Source: Verrucomicrobiota bacterium (GTDB lineage: Bacteria > Verrucomicrobiota > Verrucomicrobiia > Limisphaerales > CAIMTB01). Taken from it: a DNA stretch of 37,855 bases. The notes beneath the pieces were generated by a model. That model saw only the letters and a program-made list of their open reading frames with translations. It had not been told where the DNA came from and searched no databases. Positions 16,522 through 24,686 of this stretch are shown piece after piece. Numbering within the stretch: the stretch's first letter is position 1; each line of letters starts with the position of its first letter. Location of the stretch: positions 1 to 37,855 of the forward strand of contig CAUJJW010000191.1 of NCBI GenBank assembly GCA_963205105.1, written 5' to 3'. Position numbers and translations under genes: made by a program.

Positions 16522-16720
16522 CGGATGGGCCTTTCGTGTTGAGCTGAACTTCGGACGATTCGAGCGGATGTCCCAGGAATCATGTCTGCCGCAATGTTCT
16601 TTCGGAGTTCAGGAAGTCAAAATTTGGGTGACACTGCGGTAATCCCTTGTCCGCCGGCTTCACCGCCCGTCAGTCTCTGCGCTGATCGGGATCGCTCCCC
16701 GTCGCATCAAGTCGTGACGG

Positions 16721-18703
16721 ATGCCTCCTCGGGTCACCACGTCCATGACCTTATCCTCCGATGTTTCCCTCCGTTCCCGCCCCAGGGGCGGTGTCTTCGA
16801 CAGCAACCGAACCCTCGCCTCCAGCGTGGCGCTGGTATCGTTGGCTGCACTGCTCGGCTCGTTCCCGGTCACAGCACATCCCGACAAGATCGAGGACCGT
16901 CTGCTGTCCCACTTCGCGACCGGCACCCACCCGATCGAGAACGGGGTCTGGCCGGATGTGGCGCACCGGCTCGAAGCCAAGGTGATCGGCGCGCCGGCCC
17001 TGACCCATCTCGGCCCCGCGCAGGCGTTGGTCTTCAAGGGCACATCCGACTGGCTCCTCGTGGCTCCCACGGTTGAGGCCGCCCGCCCGGTTCTGCCCAA
17101 ACGGGAATTCAGCGTCGCGACGTGGGTGCTGTTGAACGACACCCAGGAGGATGGAGGCATCCTGGGCCTCCTCCAGGACAACGCCGATTTCGAGAAGGGC
17201 TGGTTGCTCGGGTACAATCGGAAATCCTTTTCCTTCACCCTTTCCACCACCGGCACCGACGATGGCAATGGCCGGTCGACCCGCCTTCGTGGTCGCACTG
17301 CGGTGACCCCGGAACGGTGGGCCTACGTGGTCGCAACCTACGACGGCACCGCCATGCGACTGTATGTGAATGGCCAGCTGGATGGGGAATCGACCGCCCA
17401 GTCCGGCGATATCCTTTACCCGGACACCGGCCGGTATGCGCTCGCCGCCTATGCCGACGACGATGAACTGAACCCAATGGACGGCGCCCTTTACGAGGTG
17501 AAGGTCTATGGGCGGGTGCTCGCCCAGGCGGAAATCACCGACGCCGTTGAAAGGAATCGGGGGCTGCTGGACTGGAAGCCGCCGTTCAACGAGGCCCTTC
17601 AATTCGTGGTGAAGCCCTACCTGCAACACGCGACGCAGACCGCCGTGTCGATCATGGCCGAGACCACGCAGCCAGCCCGGATGACCGTGCAATACAGCGA
17701 GGTTCAGCCCTTCACGGAAACGGCCGGTTCAGCCGCAGCGGAAGCAACCGCCATTCAGGAAGTGCGTCTGGAGAACCTCAAGCCCTTCACCCGGTACTTC
17801 TATCGGGTCCTATGCACGGACGCCGCCGGCAACCAGGCGCGCAGCGAGGTCTTCAGCTTTCAGACCCTGCCCGGTGCCACCGATGCCTGGGCCTTCGGCA
17901 TTCTGGGTGATACCCAGCGCAACCCCACCGTCACCGGCCGCGCCGCCGAGGGCATCTTCGCCTTGCGCCCCAACTTCCTGCTGCACGTCGGCGACGTCGT
18001 CGACGACGGCTTCGCCAAACAGCAATGGGTTTTCGACCTGTTCGAACCCTGCGCCCGGCTCTTTTCGTACGTGCCGACCTTTCCGGTCATCGGCAACCAC
18101 GAGAAGAACTCCCACTGGTATTACGACTACTTCAGCCTGCCGGAACCCGAATACTTCTACACCTTCACCTGCGGGAATGCGGAGTTCTTCATGATCGATT
18201 CCAACAAGGACTGCCGTCCGGGGAGCGAACAATACCAGCGCCTCGAGAAGGCTCTGGCCGCCTCCAAGGCCACCTGGAAATTCACCGCCCATCACCACCC
18301 CTGCTTCAGCTCGGATGAGGACGACTACGGCGATCACTGGAAGGGCCGGGAACGGAAGAAATTCGTCTTCGGCGATGGCAACGCCCGCCATCTGGTTCCG
18401 CTGTACGAAAAGCACGGCGTCGACATCGCCTTCGCCGGCCACATCCACAGCTACGAACGGACCTGGCCGATTCTCAACATGACCATCAATCAGAAGAAGG
18501 GCGTTCGCTATGTCGTCACCGGTGGTGGTGGCGGCGGGCTTGAGCAGGCAGCGCCCCAGCGCGCCTGGTTCAGCATCCACGTCCAGCGGGGGCACCACTA
18601 CTGCTTCGCGACCGTCCACGACCGAACCATTCAGTTCAAAGCGTACGACCTGGACGGTCGCCTGTTCGACACCTTCGAACTGACCAAGGACTCCGACCGC
18701 TGA
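16721..18703 (+). CDS. secreted LamG-purple acid phosphatase fusion
   Basis: The 660-aa protein has a long basic N region and a signal-like hydrophobic stretch (about 33-50) ending near VTAHPD. A concanavalin/LamG-type domain follows (about 105-285; RWAYVVATYDGTAMRLYVNG is diagnostic), then a fibronectin-like purple acid phosphatase N-terminal domain (about 297-383; PARMTVQYSE, LKPFTRYFYRV). The metallophosphoesterase domain (about 388-640) has all five ligand blocks: GDT (Asp397), GDVVDDG (Asp425), GNHE (Asn459, His460), AHHHP (524-527) and GHIHSYER (His574, His576). It should hydrolyse phosphoesters outside the cytoplasm, with the LamG domain possibly binding glycans. The alternative start at ATG 16745 gives a shorter, more usual leader; no ribosome-binding match decides between them. 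Confidence 0.9.
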   Translation: MPPRVTTSMTLSSDVSLRSRPRGGVFDSNRTLASSVALVSLAALLGSFPVTAHPDKIEDRLLSHFATGTHPIENGVWPDVAHRLEAKVIGAPALTHLGPAQALVFKGTSDWLLVAPTVEAARPVLPKREFSVATWVLLNDTQEDGGILGLLQDNADFEKGWLLGYNRKSFSFTLSTTGTDDGNGRSTRLRGRTAVTPERWAYVVATYDGTAMRLYVNGQLDGESTAQSGDILYPDTGRYALAAYADDDELNPMDGALYEVKVYGRVLAQAEITDAVERNRGLLDWKPPFNEALQFVVKPYLQHATQTAVSIMAETTQPARMTVQYSEVQPFTETAGSAAAEATAIQEVRLENLKPFTRYFYRVLCTDAAGNQARSEVFSFQTLPGATDAWAFGILGDTQRNPTVTGRAAEGIFALRPNFLLHVGDVVDDGFAKQQWVFDLFEPCARLFSYVPTFPVIGNHEKNSHWYYDYFSLPEPEYFYTFTCGNAEFFMIDSNKDCRPGSEQYQRLEKALAASKATWKFTAHHHPCFSSDEDDYGDHWKGRERKKFVFGDGNARHLVPLYEKHGVDIAFAGHIHSYERTWPILNMTINQKKGVRYVVTGGGGGGLEQAAPQRAWFSIHVQRGHHYCFATVHDRTIQFKAYDLDGRLFDTFELTKDSDR

Positions 18704-18761
18704 CGCCTGCGGAAAAGGGGATCGGGACGCGGGCGCGCGGTCGGAGCCTGGGATCTTCGGG

Positions 18762-19922
18762 TTATTTCCGGCGGCGCGCCGCGCTGCGCCAGGCCATGAA
18801 GGCCACAGCGCCGGCCAGCCAGGCCCCGGCACTGGCTTCAGGAACAATCACCAGGACCTGCCCCTGACCGGCCGCCACCCCGAGGTTTGAAACGTAGATG
18901 GTGTCGCCGGGTCCGACGAGCAGGCCGCCCGGGAAGAACAGCGGATCTTCCATCAGGGTTTGGCGGGCGCCCGTGACCGAGTCGATGCGGATCAACCGGC
19001 CCGGTCCGGGACCTGAGGACGAGGCCAGGCCGTTGCTGGTGAGTTGGAGCACCAAAAGGTCTCCGTCCGAAGTGAAGTCCAGATCGATGATGTTGGTGAA
19101 ATCATCCTCGGCAACCGTCGCCGTTCCCGTGCTGGGGTCGACTTCCCAAACCGTGGCCAATCCCTGCGGAAACGGGAAACCCGTGAGGTTGCCGGCGTAG
19201 TACGAGCCGTCAGGACCCAGGGTGACGGTGGTGGGGACGGTCTGGAACACCGGCGGTCCGAACGGCAGGGGATTGGGCTGCGGCGGGAACACCGACAAGG
19301 TTGACGTATCCCCCGCCAGAGTGACGCCGAACAGCGCATTGGCACCCGCGTCAGCCACCACGAAACCGGTCCCGGTGACCAGCAAGCCGTAGGGATTCGT
19401 GTCGGGCACCCCTCCATCGGGATTGTTCAAGGCCTCGAAGGCCCCGATGTCCGCGATGTTCTGAGGGCTTCCGCCCAGGGGCAACTGCACCAGATGCGCA
19501 AAGCTGGAACTGTCACCGGCGAGCAGGGCGGCATTGGCGGGATTCCCTCCCAGCCCGATCACTCCAAAGAGATCCGCGCCTCGAAAGCCGAGGTCGTGCA
19601 AACCCGTGGCTCCTCCACCCGGAGTGGGGCCCGACTGCGGGGCCAACGACGGCAAACCCGTCAGCACTCGTTCCTGAATCCCGTTGAGATAGCGGGTGAC
19701 CGCGCCGGACGCGCCATACTGCACCGTCTGACCATCGCCGCTGAGCACCGAGGTGCCGTCCCCGCCGCGGCCGGCTTCGGCGACGTACAACCCTCCGTCC
19801 GGCCCCCAGGCCAGACCACGGGGATTATCCAGTCCCGTCATGAGAACCTGAAACGGAGTGGCGGCGAGCACGCCTTGCGCGCCCAGCCCGAGAACAGCGG
19901 CGGAAATATAAAGACACTTCAT
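18762..19922 (-). CDS. ScyD/ScyE-like beta-propeller protein with PEP-CTERM tail
   Basis: The 386-aa secreted protein has a signal peptide (residues 1-20, cleavage after GVLA). NHL/six-bladed propeller-type repeats follow: NPRGLAWGPDGGLYVAEAG, NPYGLLVTG, DLDFTSDGDLLVLQL, FFPGGLLVGPGDTIYVSN. This is the layout of ScyD/ScyE family proteins. The C terminus is a variant PEP-CTERM signal: VPEAS, a hydrophobic helix (about 364-377) and an Arg cluster, so it is probably processed by an exosortase encoded elsewhere. ATG 19922 gives the compact signal peptide; a TTG at 19928 would add only two residues. It is convergent with the phosphatase gene across 58 bp. No enzyme activity is predicted. Confidence 0.85.
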   Translation of the reverse strand: MKCLYISAAVLGLGAQGVLAATPFQVLMTGLDNPRGLAWGPDGGLYVAEAGRGGDGTSVLSGDGQTVQYGASGAVTRYLNGIQERVLTGLPSLAPQSGPTPGGGATGLHDLGFRGADLFGVIGLGGNPANAALLAGDSSSFAHLVQLPLGGSPQNIADIGAFEALNNPDGGVPDTNPYGLLVTGTGFVVADAGANALFGVTLAGDTSTLSVFPPQPNPLPFGPPVFQTVPTTVTLGPDGSYYAGNLTGFPFPQGLATVWEVDPSTGTATVAEDDFTNIIDLDFTSDGDLLVLQLTSNGLASSSGPGPGRLIRIDSVTGARQTLMEDPLFFPGGLLVGPGDTIYVSNLGVAAGQGQVLVIVPEASAGAWLAGAVAFMAWRSAARRRK

Positions 19923-20318
19923 GACCAATAGAATGAGAGGTTACCTATCAGAGGCTTGGTTCCATGCTGGATCCGACCATGGATCCTCAGCGACGGGTGA
20001 TCGTGCCGCGATGGAAGCGGTCTCGTCAAGGCGTGCTCCGGTGGTGTGTGTCTCTTGAAGTTGTTCTTTAGCAACACCTTGCGGATTGATAAAGAAAACC
20101 GCTTAATGATGAACGCTTAGGTAACTGATCACGGTCGGCGGGCGGCACCACAGCCGGAACCATGCAGTCAGATCGGTCGTGCTGGCTGGATCTTCTTGGG
20201 CAAGAGCTTCGTCGTTTGCTCGTGACGCATCTCCGTTCCGATGCGCGCCTCACTCACTCCTCGTCTTGCCCAAGAATCTGCTGCGCCATCACTTCCCTCC
20301 CGACTGCATGCTTCCGGC
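19923..20318. other. intergenic region with large inverted repeat
   Basis: About 395 bp between the PEP-CTERM gene and the end of the SGNH hydrolase gene carries no supported CDS. It must contain the promoter of the PEP-CTERM gene on its left side, but no convincing boxes stand out. Its AT content around 20050-20130 is higher than that of its surroundings. The right half contains a nested inverted repeat, listed separately. Confidence 0.6.
20193..20276. repeat. nested inverted repeat / large hairpin
   Basis: A perfect 13-bp inverted repeat, TTCTTGGGCAAGA (20193-20205) and TCTTGCCCAAGAA (20264-20276), encloses 58 bp that hold a second perfect hairpin, CGCATC (20226-20231) and GATGCG (20240-20245), with an 8-nt loop. 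It lies 43 bp beyond the stop of the minus-strand SGNH hydrolase gene. It could be a structured 3' end, a small RNA or a mobile-element relic. There is no T-run typical of an intrinsic terminator. Confidence 0.7.
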
Positions 20319-21323
20319 TCAGAGAGCGTGAATGCGGTCGGCGAATTTTTGTGTCACGAGTTCGAATCCAAGGGCGGTGGGGTGCAACTCGTTGCTCCAA
20401 TCCCTGCGGTACTGGGCGTCGTGGCGCAGGGTTCCGCGCAGATCGAGGTAATGGACATGCGAGAATTGCGGGTGCTGGCTGAGTGAGCCGAGCATCCCAT
20501 TGAAGCGGTCGATCAGACCGCCGACGAGGGTCGTGTTCTCAGCTTCATCCAGGTGGCCCTTGCGGAGGAAACCGGGTTCGAGCCACGGACCGGGCAGCAG
20601 CCACCAGCCTCCGAGAAAGCCACGACCATCCGGCACCGGGTAATCGTAGCCGTGGATGATGATGGGGATCGGGCGGCCCAGATAGGACCGTGCAATCTCG
20701 GTGGTGCCGCTGATCAAGGCGGCGTACGCAGCGCGCAGGCGCACATCGATCACGCCGCGCACGATGTCCTCGTTGAGGGCGGGCAGCGACGAAGCGGCGT
20801 GATTGAGGAGGATGCCGAACTCGTCGCCGGCGATGTCATTGCCGCCTCCGGAGATGAGTATGGCGCGTGGGACTTTGCCGTTCCGGAGCAATTTCTCCAG
20901 GCGCCGGGCGAACTCTTCGTATTGACCGGGCGCGTGGGCCATGTCCTCCAGGTTATCGCCCTTGTTCGCCACCGATTCGACGTCGAAGCCGTGGTCGTCT
21001 TCCAGCAGGCGTAGGACATCGTGCAGGGGGTAATCGAACCAGGAATCGCCTTCGGCGATGAGCACCCCGGCACTGGCGCGGGCCGCGAGCAGGGTGCGCG
21101 TCCGTGCGGGGATGCTTGCCGCCATGGCGGCGGGATCCGTCCGCGCCGCGCGAGTTGGCGCGGACGTGGGCGCGGACGCGGGCCGGGCGGCCGACGGTCG
21201 ATGCTGCGCACGAAAGGCGAGGGCGCTGCGTGCGGCGGTACGCCCGCCTTGGACGGCGTGGTTGAAGCTGAGGAGCGCGGATTTTGTCGGGCGTGACGAC
21301 GAAGATTTTGAGGGTTGTTTCAT
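20319..21323 (-). CDS. SGNH/GDSL-type hydrolase without signal peptide
   Basis: The 334-aa protein has an Ala/Arg/Ser-rich, low-complexity N-terminal region (about 1-85) and no signal peptide or membrane helix. The catalytic domain shows block I AEGDSWFDYP (Ser94), a Gly in NKGDNLEDM (block II, about 120), block III GGGNDIAGDEF (Asn162) and block V NELHPTALGF (His314). The residue three before the catalytic His is Asn311 where Asp is usual, and Glu312 could substitute. SGNH enzymes cleave esters (lipids, acyl groups on sugars, sometimes peptidoglycan acetyl groups); the substrate here is unknown. Its cytoplasmic prediction is unusual for an envelope esterase. It lies 88 bp after the lipoprotein gene on the same strand and may be co-transcribed with it. 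Confidence 0.85.
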   Translation of the reverse strand: MKQPSKSSSSRPTKSALLSFNHAVQGGRTAARSALAFRAQHRPSAARPASAPTSAPTRAARTDPAAMAASIPARTRTLLAARASAGVLIAEGDSWFDYPLHDVLRLLEDDHGFDVESVANKGDNLEDMAHAPGQYEEFARRLEKLLRNGKVPRAILISGGGNDIAGDEFGILLNHAASSLPALNEDIVRGVIDVRLRAAYAALISGTTEIARSYLGRPIPIIIHGYDYPVPDGRGFLGGWWLLPGPWLEPGFLRKGHLDEAENTTLVGGLIDRFNGMLGSLSQHPQFSHVHYLDLRGTLRHDAQYRRDWSNELHPTALGFELVTQKFADRIHAL

Positions 21324-21365
21324 GGGGGTGTGGGGTGGGTTGACGGACGGGGAAACAGCTTGGCT

Positions 21366-21392
21366 GGGGGTGGGGAAGTTGGGGATGTGGGG
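21366..21392 (+). other. G-quadruplex-type motif
   Basis: The plus strand has four G-runs of 4-5 with loops of 1, 5 and 4 nt in the 88-bp gap between two minus-strand genes. This fits the standard quadruplex consensus. The transcript of the flanking genes would carry the C-rich strand, so any quadruplex would form in the template DNA. Confidence 0.5.
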
Positions 21393-21411
21393 TGATGTGA
21401 GGGTGCCGAGT

Positions 21412-22935
21412 TCAGTGGGGGCGCCCCATGCGTGACCGGATCAGATCCTCCACGGATTGGGAGGATGTTGCGGAGCGCAAGGCCGCGCTGGGGCGTTCAT
21501 CGCCGGCGTGAATCGCAAGGAGGCGGGCGCGAACGTCCATTTCGTTGTGAGTCAGCAGCGTGTTGGCAAGCGGGGGCAGGGGTTGCGCGAGGGGGATGCT
21601 GCCGGTCATGAAGGGCGAACCTCCGGGTGCGAGTGCTCCGAGGTGCTGGAAGGTGGTTCCGGTGTTGCCGGCGTGGCAACCGCTGCAGGAGTTGAACGAC
21701 GCGATGAACGTCGCACGCGTCGGTGCGCCGGGTGCCTCCCACTGGAAACCGAACGGAACACGCGAGACAGCACCCTGCTGGGAAGCGTCCAACGCGAGGC
21801 TCTTCCCGGAAAGGATGTCGCGTTCCTGGGTCCGGAGCAGTTGCGCCAGGGTGAGTGAATTCTGGAGGGCGAATGCCGGGGTGACAGCCACGGGAACCTG
21901 AACCAGACGCGCGGGTCCTTCGGTCGCATGGAATTCACGGAGTTCCCAATCCGGCTGGGGACCACCGTCGGGCCTGCTGAGAAACTCGTTGGAACGAATC
22001 TGGTTCAGCTGGCCATGCGCCGAAAAGCGGGCGGTGACGTCGAGCAGTTCGTCGAAGAACGACTCGGGAAAGGTCGTGCCGCTGCCCAGCGCGGGGCGAC
22101 CCAGTGCGTGCCAGCGTTGCGCCCAATCCACGAGGGATTCCCGCATGCCGCCCTGACGAGGGAGCGCGTACTCGAAAATCAGCGTGAACGGTAGCCGGGT
22201 TCCCGTGGCATCACGCACTTCGTACACGAACCTGCCCTCGCCGAGCGTCGTGGGTTCGCGCGAAGGATCGCCATCGGGGAACTGGGCGAGGTCGAGGCGA
22301 TTGACGATGGCGATGAGATGGATCCGGTTGTCGCGCCAGGCATTGCGCAACGCCTCGGCCACCCAGGGCCGCGTTGCAAATCGCTCGTCCGCGCCGCCGA
22401 CCTGCACGTTCACGGCCCAGGAGGAAAACCAGTTCTCGGCGAACGCCTCGACGTCCACCCCGGGCCCGGCGATGCGGGCCAGGCTTTGACGGATATGCCA
22501 GGCGCCTCCGACCCGTGCGTGGACGGAATCGAGGATCTCCGGAGCCGTGAGCAGCAGCTCCCTGCCCGGCAGAACGTCGTGCGAATCGGCCGAGCCTCCA
22601 GGCCTGATGGTCAGGGCCAGCGACGCGCTGGCCTCGCCGAATCGGTTGAAGGCGCCCAGGCGAACCGGGAACGTGCCGACGGTTTGGGGCACCCCCGAGA
22701 CCAGTCCGGTCGTGGTGTCCACGTCGAGTCCGGCAGGGGGCGGGACGGTTGCGGAGAAGGAGGTGGGGCTTCCGTCGGCGGTGATCTGGTATTCGAACGG
22801 TTGTCCCACGGTTCCCGTGGCCGACCCAGGGCTGGTGATGCGCGGTGAGTTGCAGCCGGTGATGGCGCAGGCCAGCACGAGAAGCAGCACGCGGCGGCTG
22901 GTCTCCGAGGGAAGAGGATTCGTCAGGTTGTTCAT
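21412..22935 (-). CDS. lipoprotein with Ig-like domain and CxxCH motif
   Basis: The 507-aa protein starts with a type II signal peptide whose lipobox ITGC places the lipidated cysteine at residue 28. A putative-Ig (He_PIG-type) domain follows (about 30-110, with PPPAGLDVDTTTGLVSGVP). The rest is a large domain of unknown family; a NRLDLAQFPDGD segment suggests acid-rich surface turns. Near the C terminus CSGCH (Cys417, Cys420, His421) fits a single c-type haem site, so it may be a mono-haem or cytochrome-like surface protein; without a clear distal Met this is uncertain. ATG 22935 is chosen because it begins the lipoprotein signal; the frame is open upstream to 23001. It lies 124 bp downstream of the GT2 gene on the same strand. 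Confidence 0.8.
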   Translation of the reverse strand: MNNLTNPLPSETSRRVLLLVLACAITGCNSPRITSPGSATGTVGQPFEYQITADGSPTSFSATVPPPAGLDVDTTTGLVSGVPQTVGTFPVRLGAFNRFGEASASLALTIRPGGSADSHDVLPGRELLLTAPEILDSVHARVGGAWHIRQSLARIAGPGVDVEAFAENWFSSWAVNVQVGGADERFATRPWVAEALRNAWRDNRIHLIAIVNRLDLAQFPDGDPSREPTTLGEGRFVYEVRDATGTRLPFTLIFEYALPRQGGMRESLVDWAQRWHALGRPALGSGTTFPESFFDELLDVTARFSAHGQLNQIRSNEFLSRPDGGPQPDWELREFHATEGPARLVQVPVAVTPAFALQNSLTLAQLLRTQERDILSGKSLALDASQQGAVSRVPFGFQWEAPGAPTRATFIASFNSCSGCHAGNTGTTFQHLGALAPGGSPFMTGSIPLAQPLPPLANTLLTHNEMDVRARLLAIHAGDERPSAALRSATSSQSVEDLIRSRMGRPH

Positions 22936-23059
22936 GGTGTGGTCGGGGATGGTTTCAGATTGGGGTCTGGGTGCGGTTCGAAAGGCGGGCTTTCGATGCA
23001 TTCAGGCGCAATCCGGCAGACCCCAGGGACACGTGGCGTGGTCCCGACTCACACGGTCC

Positions 23060-23761
23060 TCACCCGCAGTGGCGCGGAAGCTCGGTCGGCGCGCGTCGTG
23101 GCGCCGTGTCGATCCGAACTCCGGAGTGGCAGCTGCTGATCATCCCTCCCCGCTGGCGGATGGCTTCACCGAGCAGGTAGTCCTCCTCGAACTGCACCAG
23201 GCGTTCATCCGGCCAGTCCAATGCCGTGAGGCACTCCGCCTTCAATGCCCAAAAGCCACCCAGGATGAATTCCAGCCGCGCAACCGAGTCGGGGGTCATG
23301 GGAGGGAGCAGCGGGCGTCCGCGATACCAGCGTGCCGACGTGACCAGTCGGACCAGCCGTTCGTCTGCGGGGATGGCCGCCGGAACCCCGAACATCACGA
23401 CACAGGGATCGGCAACCATGGCCACGCCAAGGGAGATCAGCCAATCGGCCCGAAACGGGAAGGAATCGTCGTCAAACCATATCACCCACTCGTTGGGTGC
23501 GTGCGGCTCGCGCAGCAACCTTCGCATCATGCCCGACTTCCCAAGGTTGACCTCGGAACAAATCACGGTCGACCCCGGCGATTGCGCGAGGTGCTCCTCC
23601 ACCAGGGTCCGGGTCGTGGTCGAGCAGGCGTTGAGACCGATCCGCAGGGGGAGGCCGCCCCCGTAACGCCTCCACGCTTCCAGGAATTGACGAGCGAGGG
23701 GTGCGTGATCTCCGAAGAAGAGCACGCAGACCGTGACGGAGGGCAGGAGGTGGGGGGCCAC
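23060..23761 (-). CDS. small GT2-type glycosyltransferase
   Basis: The 233-aa protein has a GT-A/GT2 fold pattern: an N-terminal strand SVTVCVLFFGD, NLGKSGMMRRLL (about 72-83, typical of the nucleotide-binding half), the acidic cluster WFDDDS (Asp97-Asp99) that holds the metal and sugar nucleotide, an acceptor-side segment GGFWALKAE, and EEDYLLGEAIRQRGG as the catalytic-base region. There is no membrane helix, so it is soluble or peripheral. The start is GTG (23761), the first start codon in frame, 19 nt after the protease stop. It is the last close-packed gene of the sigma-kinase operon and, with the GT9 gene, suggests the operon glycosylates a product. Donor and acceptor are not known. Confidence 0.8.
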   Translation of the reverse strand: MAPHLLPSVTVCVLFFGDHAPLARQFLEAWRRYGGGLPLRIGLNACSTTTRTLVEEHLAQSPGSTVICSEVNLGKSGMMRRLLREPHAPNEWVIWFDDDSFPFRADWLISLGVAMVADPCVVMFGVPAAIPADERLVRLVTSARWYRGRPLLPPMTPDSVARLEFILGGFWALKAECLTALDWPDERLVQFEEDYLLGEAIRQRGGMISSCHSGVRIDTAPRRAPTELPRHCG

Positions 23762-23780
23762 AGAATCGGATATGGCCCGG

Positions 23781-24659
23781 TCAGAGGAGGCTCAGGCCGT
23801 AGCGATTCATCACGTCCTTCACCCAGCCTTCCAGGTTTTCGTTCCAAGCCAGCACCACGAGGTCGGGATTGGTGGCCGCCGGTCGATTGAGGGAACGACG
23901 GATGTACATGCCCACCACCCGGGCGAGGTGGGGAGCCTCACCCATCCAGACCGGCGCCCCGCTGTCCCCAAAAGCCGCTGTCGACTCCGAGGATTCGCCT
24001 TCTTCGCTCCGCATCAACTGCGGAGTGATCACGAATTCCTGACCCGGCGCGTGGCCGTGGATATCGGTCCGATGGGCATCCTCGGCCAGCATCGCGAGGC
24101 GTGATCGTGTGGTGGGAAGCGGTTGACCCGGCGTGATCGAGTGCAGGTACTTGAAGCCGTCGATGTGCAGTTGAGTTTCTTCAGTGACCTGGACTTTCTT
24201 AAGTACGCAGACTCTCCGACTGAGTTCTTCTTCAAGCTCCTTTTTCTGCGTTTCATCGAGCTGAGTCGGTTCCATCAGGATCAGCAGGCGAGCATCGATG
24301 CCCAGGGTCTTCGATTTGGGGTGGTCGTGGATGCGCTGAACGCACAGGTGCCGCTCAGGGAACGGTTTTGTCGCCATGCCGTTCTCAGGCTCGGTCTCCT
24401 GGTCACTCACGGGTGAAATGTCGAGTTGGGGCAGCAGGACCCGGTCGCCGAGCACGGTGTCTGACCGTCGCGAATGGGCTGCCGTCAGGACCACGCGGGG
24501 ATGGATGAGCATGCCTGTGGCCCACCAACGGGACTCCGGGCGGGGTGTGGAGCTTTGGGCCTTGTTGCAGTGGGACGTGTCGGGATCCAGGCACTCCCCG
24601 ACCGCGCAAAGCGCGGGCAGTTGCGAGGGTTCGCCCTGGAAAAAGATGGTCTTGAGCAT
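23781..24659 (-). CDS. trypsin-like serine protease without signal peptide
   Basis: The 292-aa protein has the S1 chymotrypsin-fold triad in order: His62 in VVLTAAHS, Asp122 in GIDARLLILM, and Ser233 in AAFGDSGAPVW. No signal peptide or membrane helix is seen, so it may work in the cytoplasm or be exported by another route. Cys18, Cys23 and Cys31 near the N terminus are unpaired by homology and unusual. An inserted acidic/Lys-rich helix (about 134-155) lies between Asp and Ser. It is 27 nt after the Tat-type gene and 19 nt before the GT2 gene. Signal-less trypsin-like proteases occur in bacterial conflict loci, but here a processing role on the operon's own product is equally likely. Confidence 0.85.
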   Translation of the reverse strand: MLKTIFFQGEPSQLPALCAVGECLDPDTSHCNKAQSSTPRPESRWWATGMLIHPRVVLTAAHSRRSDTVLGDRVLLPQLDISPVSDQETEPENGMATKPFPERHLCVQRIHDHPKSKTLGIDARLLILMEPTQLDETQKKELEEELSRRVCVLKKVQVTEETQLHIDGFKYLHSITPGQPLPTTRSRLAMLAEDAHRTDIHGHAPGQEFVITPQLMRSEEGESSESTAAFGDSGAPVWMGEAPHLARVVGMYIRRSLNRPAATNPDLVVLAWNENLEGWVKDVMNRYGLSLL

Positions 24660-24686
24660 GGGGTGGGAGGGGTGGTGGTGGAGCGG

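Noticed and set aside
24657..24683. Quadruplex motif between protease and Tat-type gene
   Set aside because: Only three runs of three or more G; the rest are GG pairs, so the standard rule is not met.
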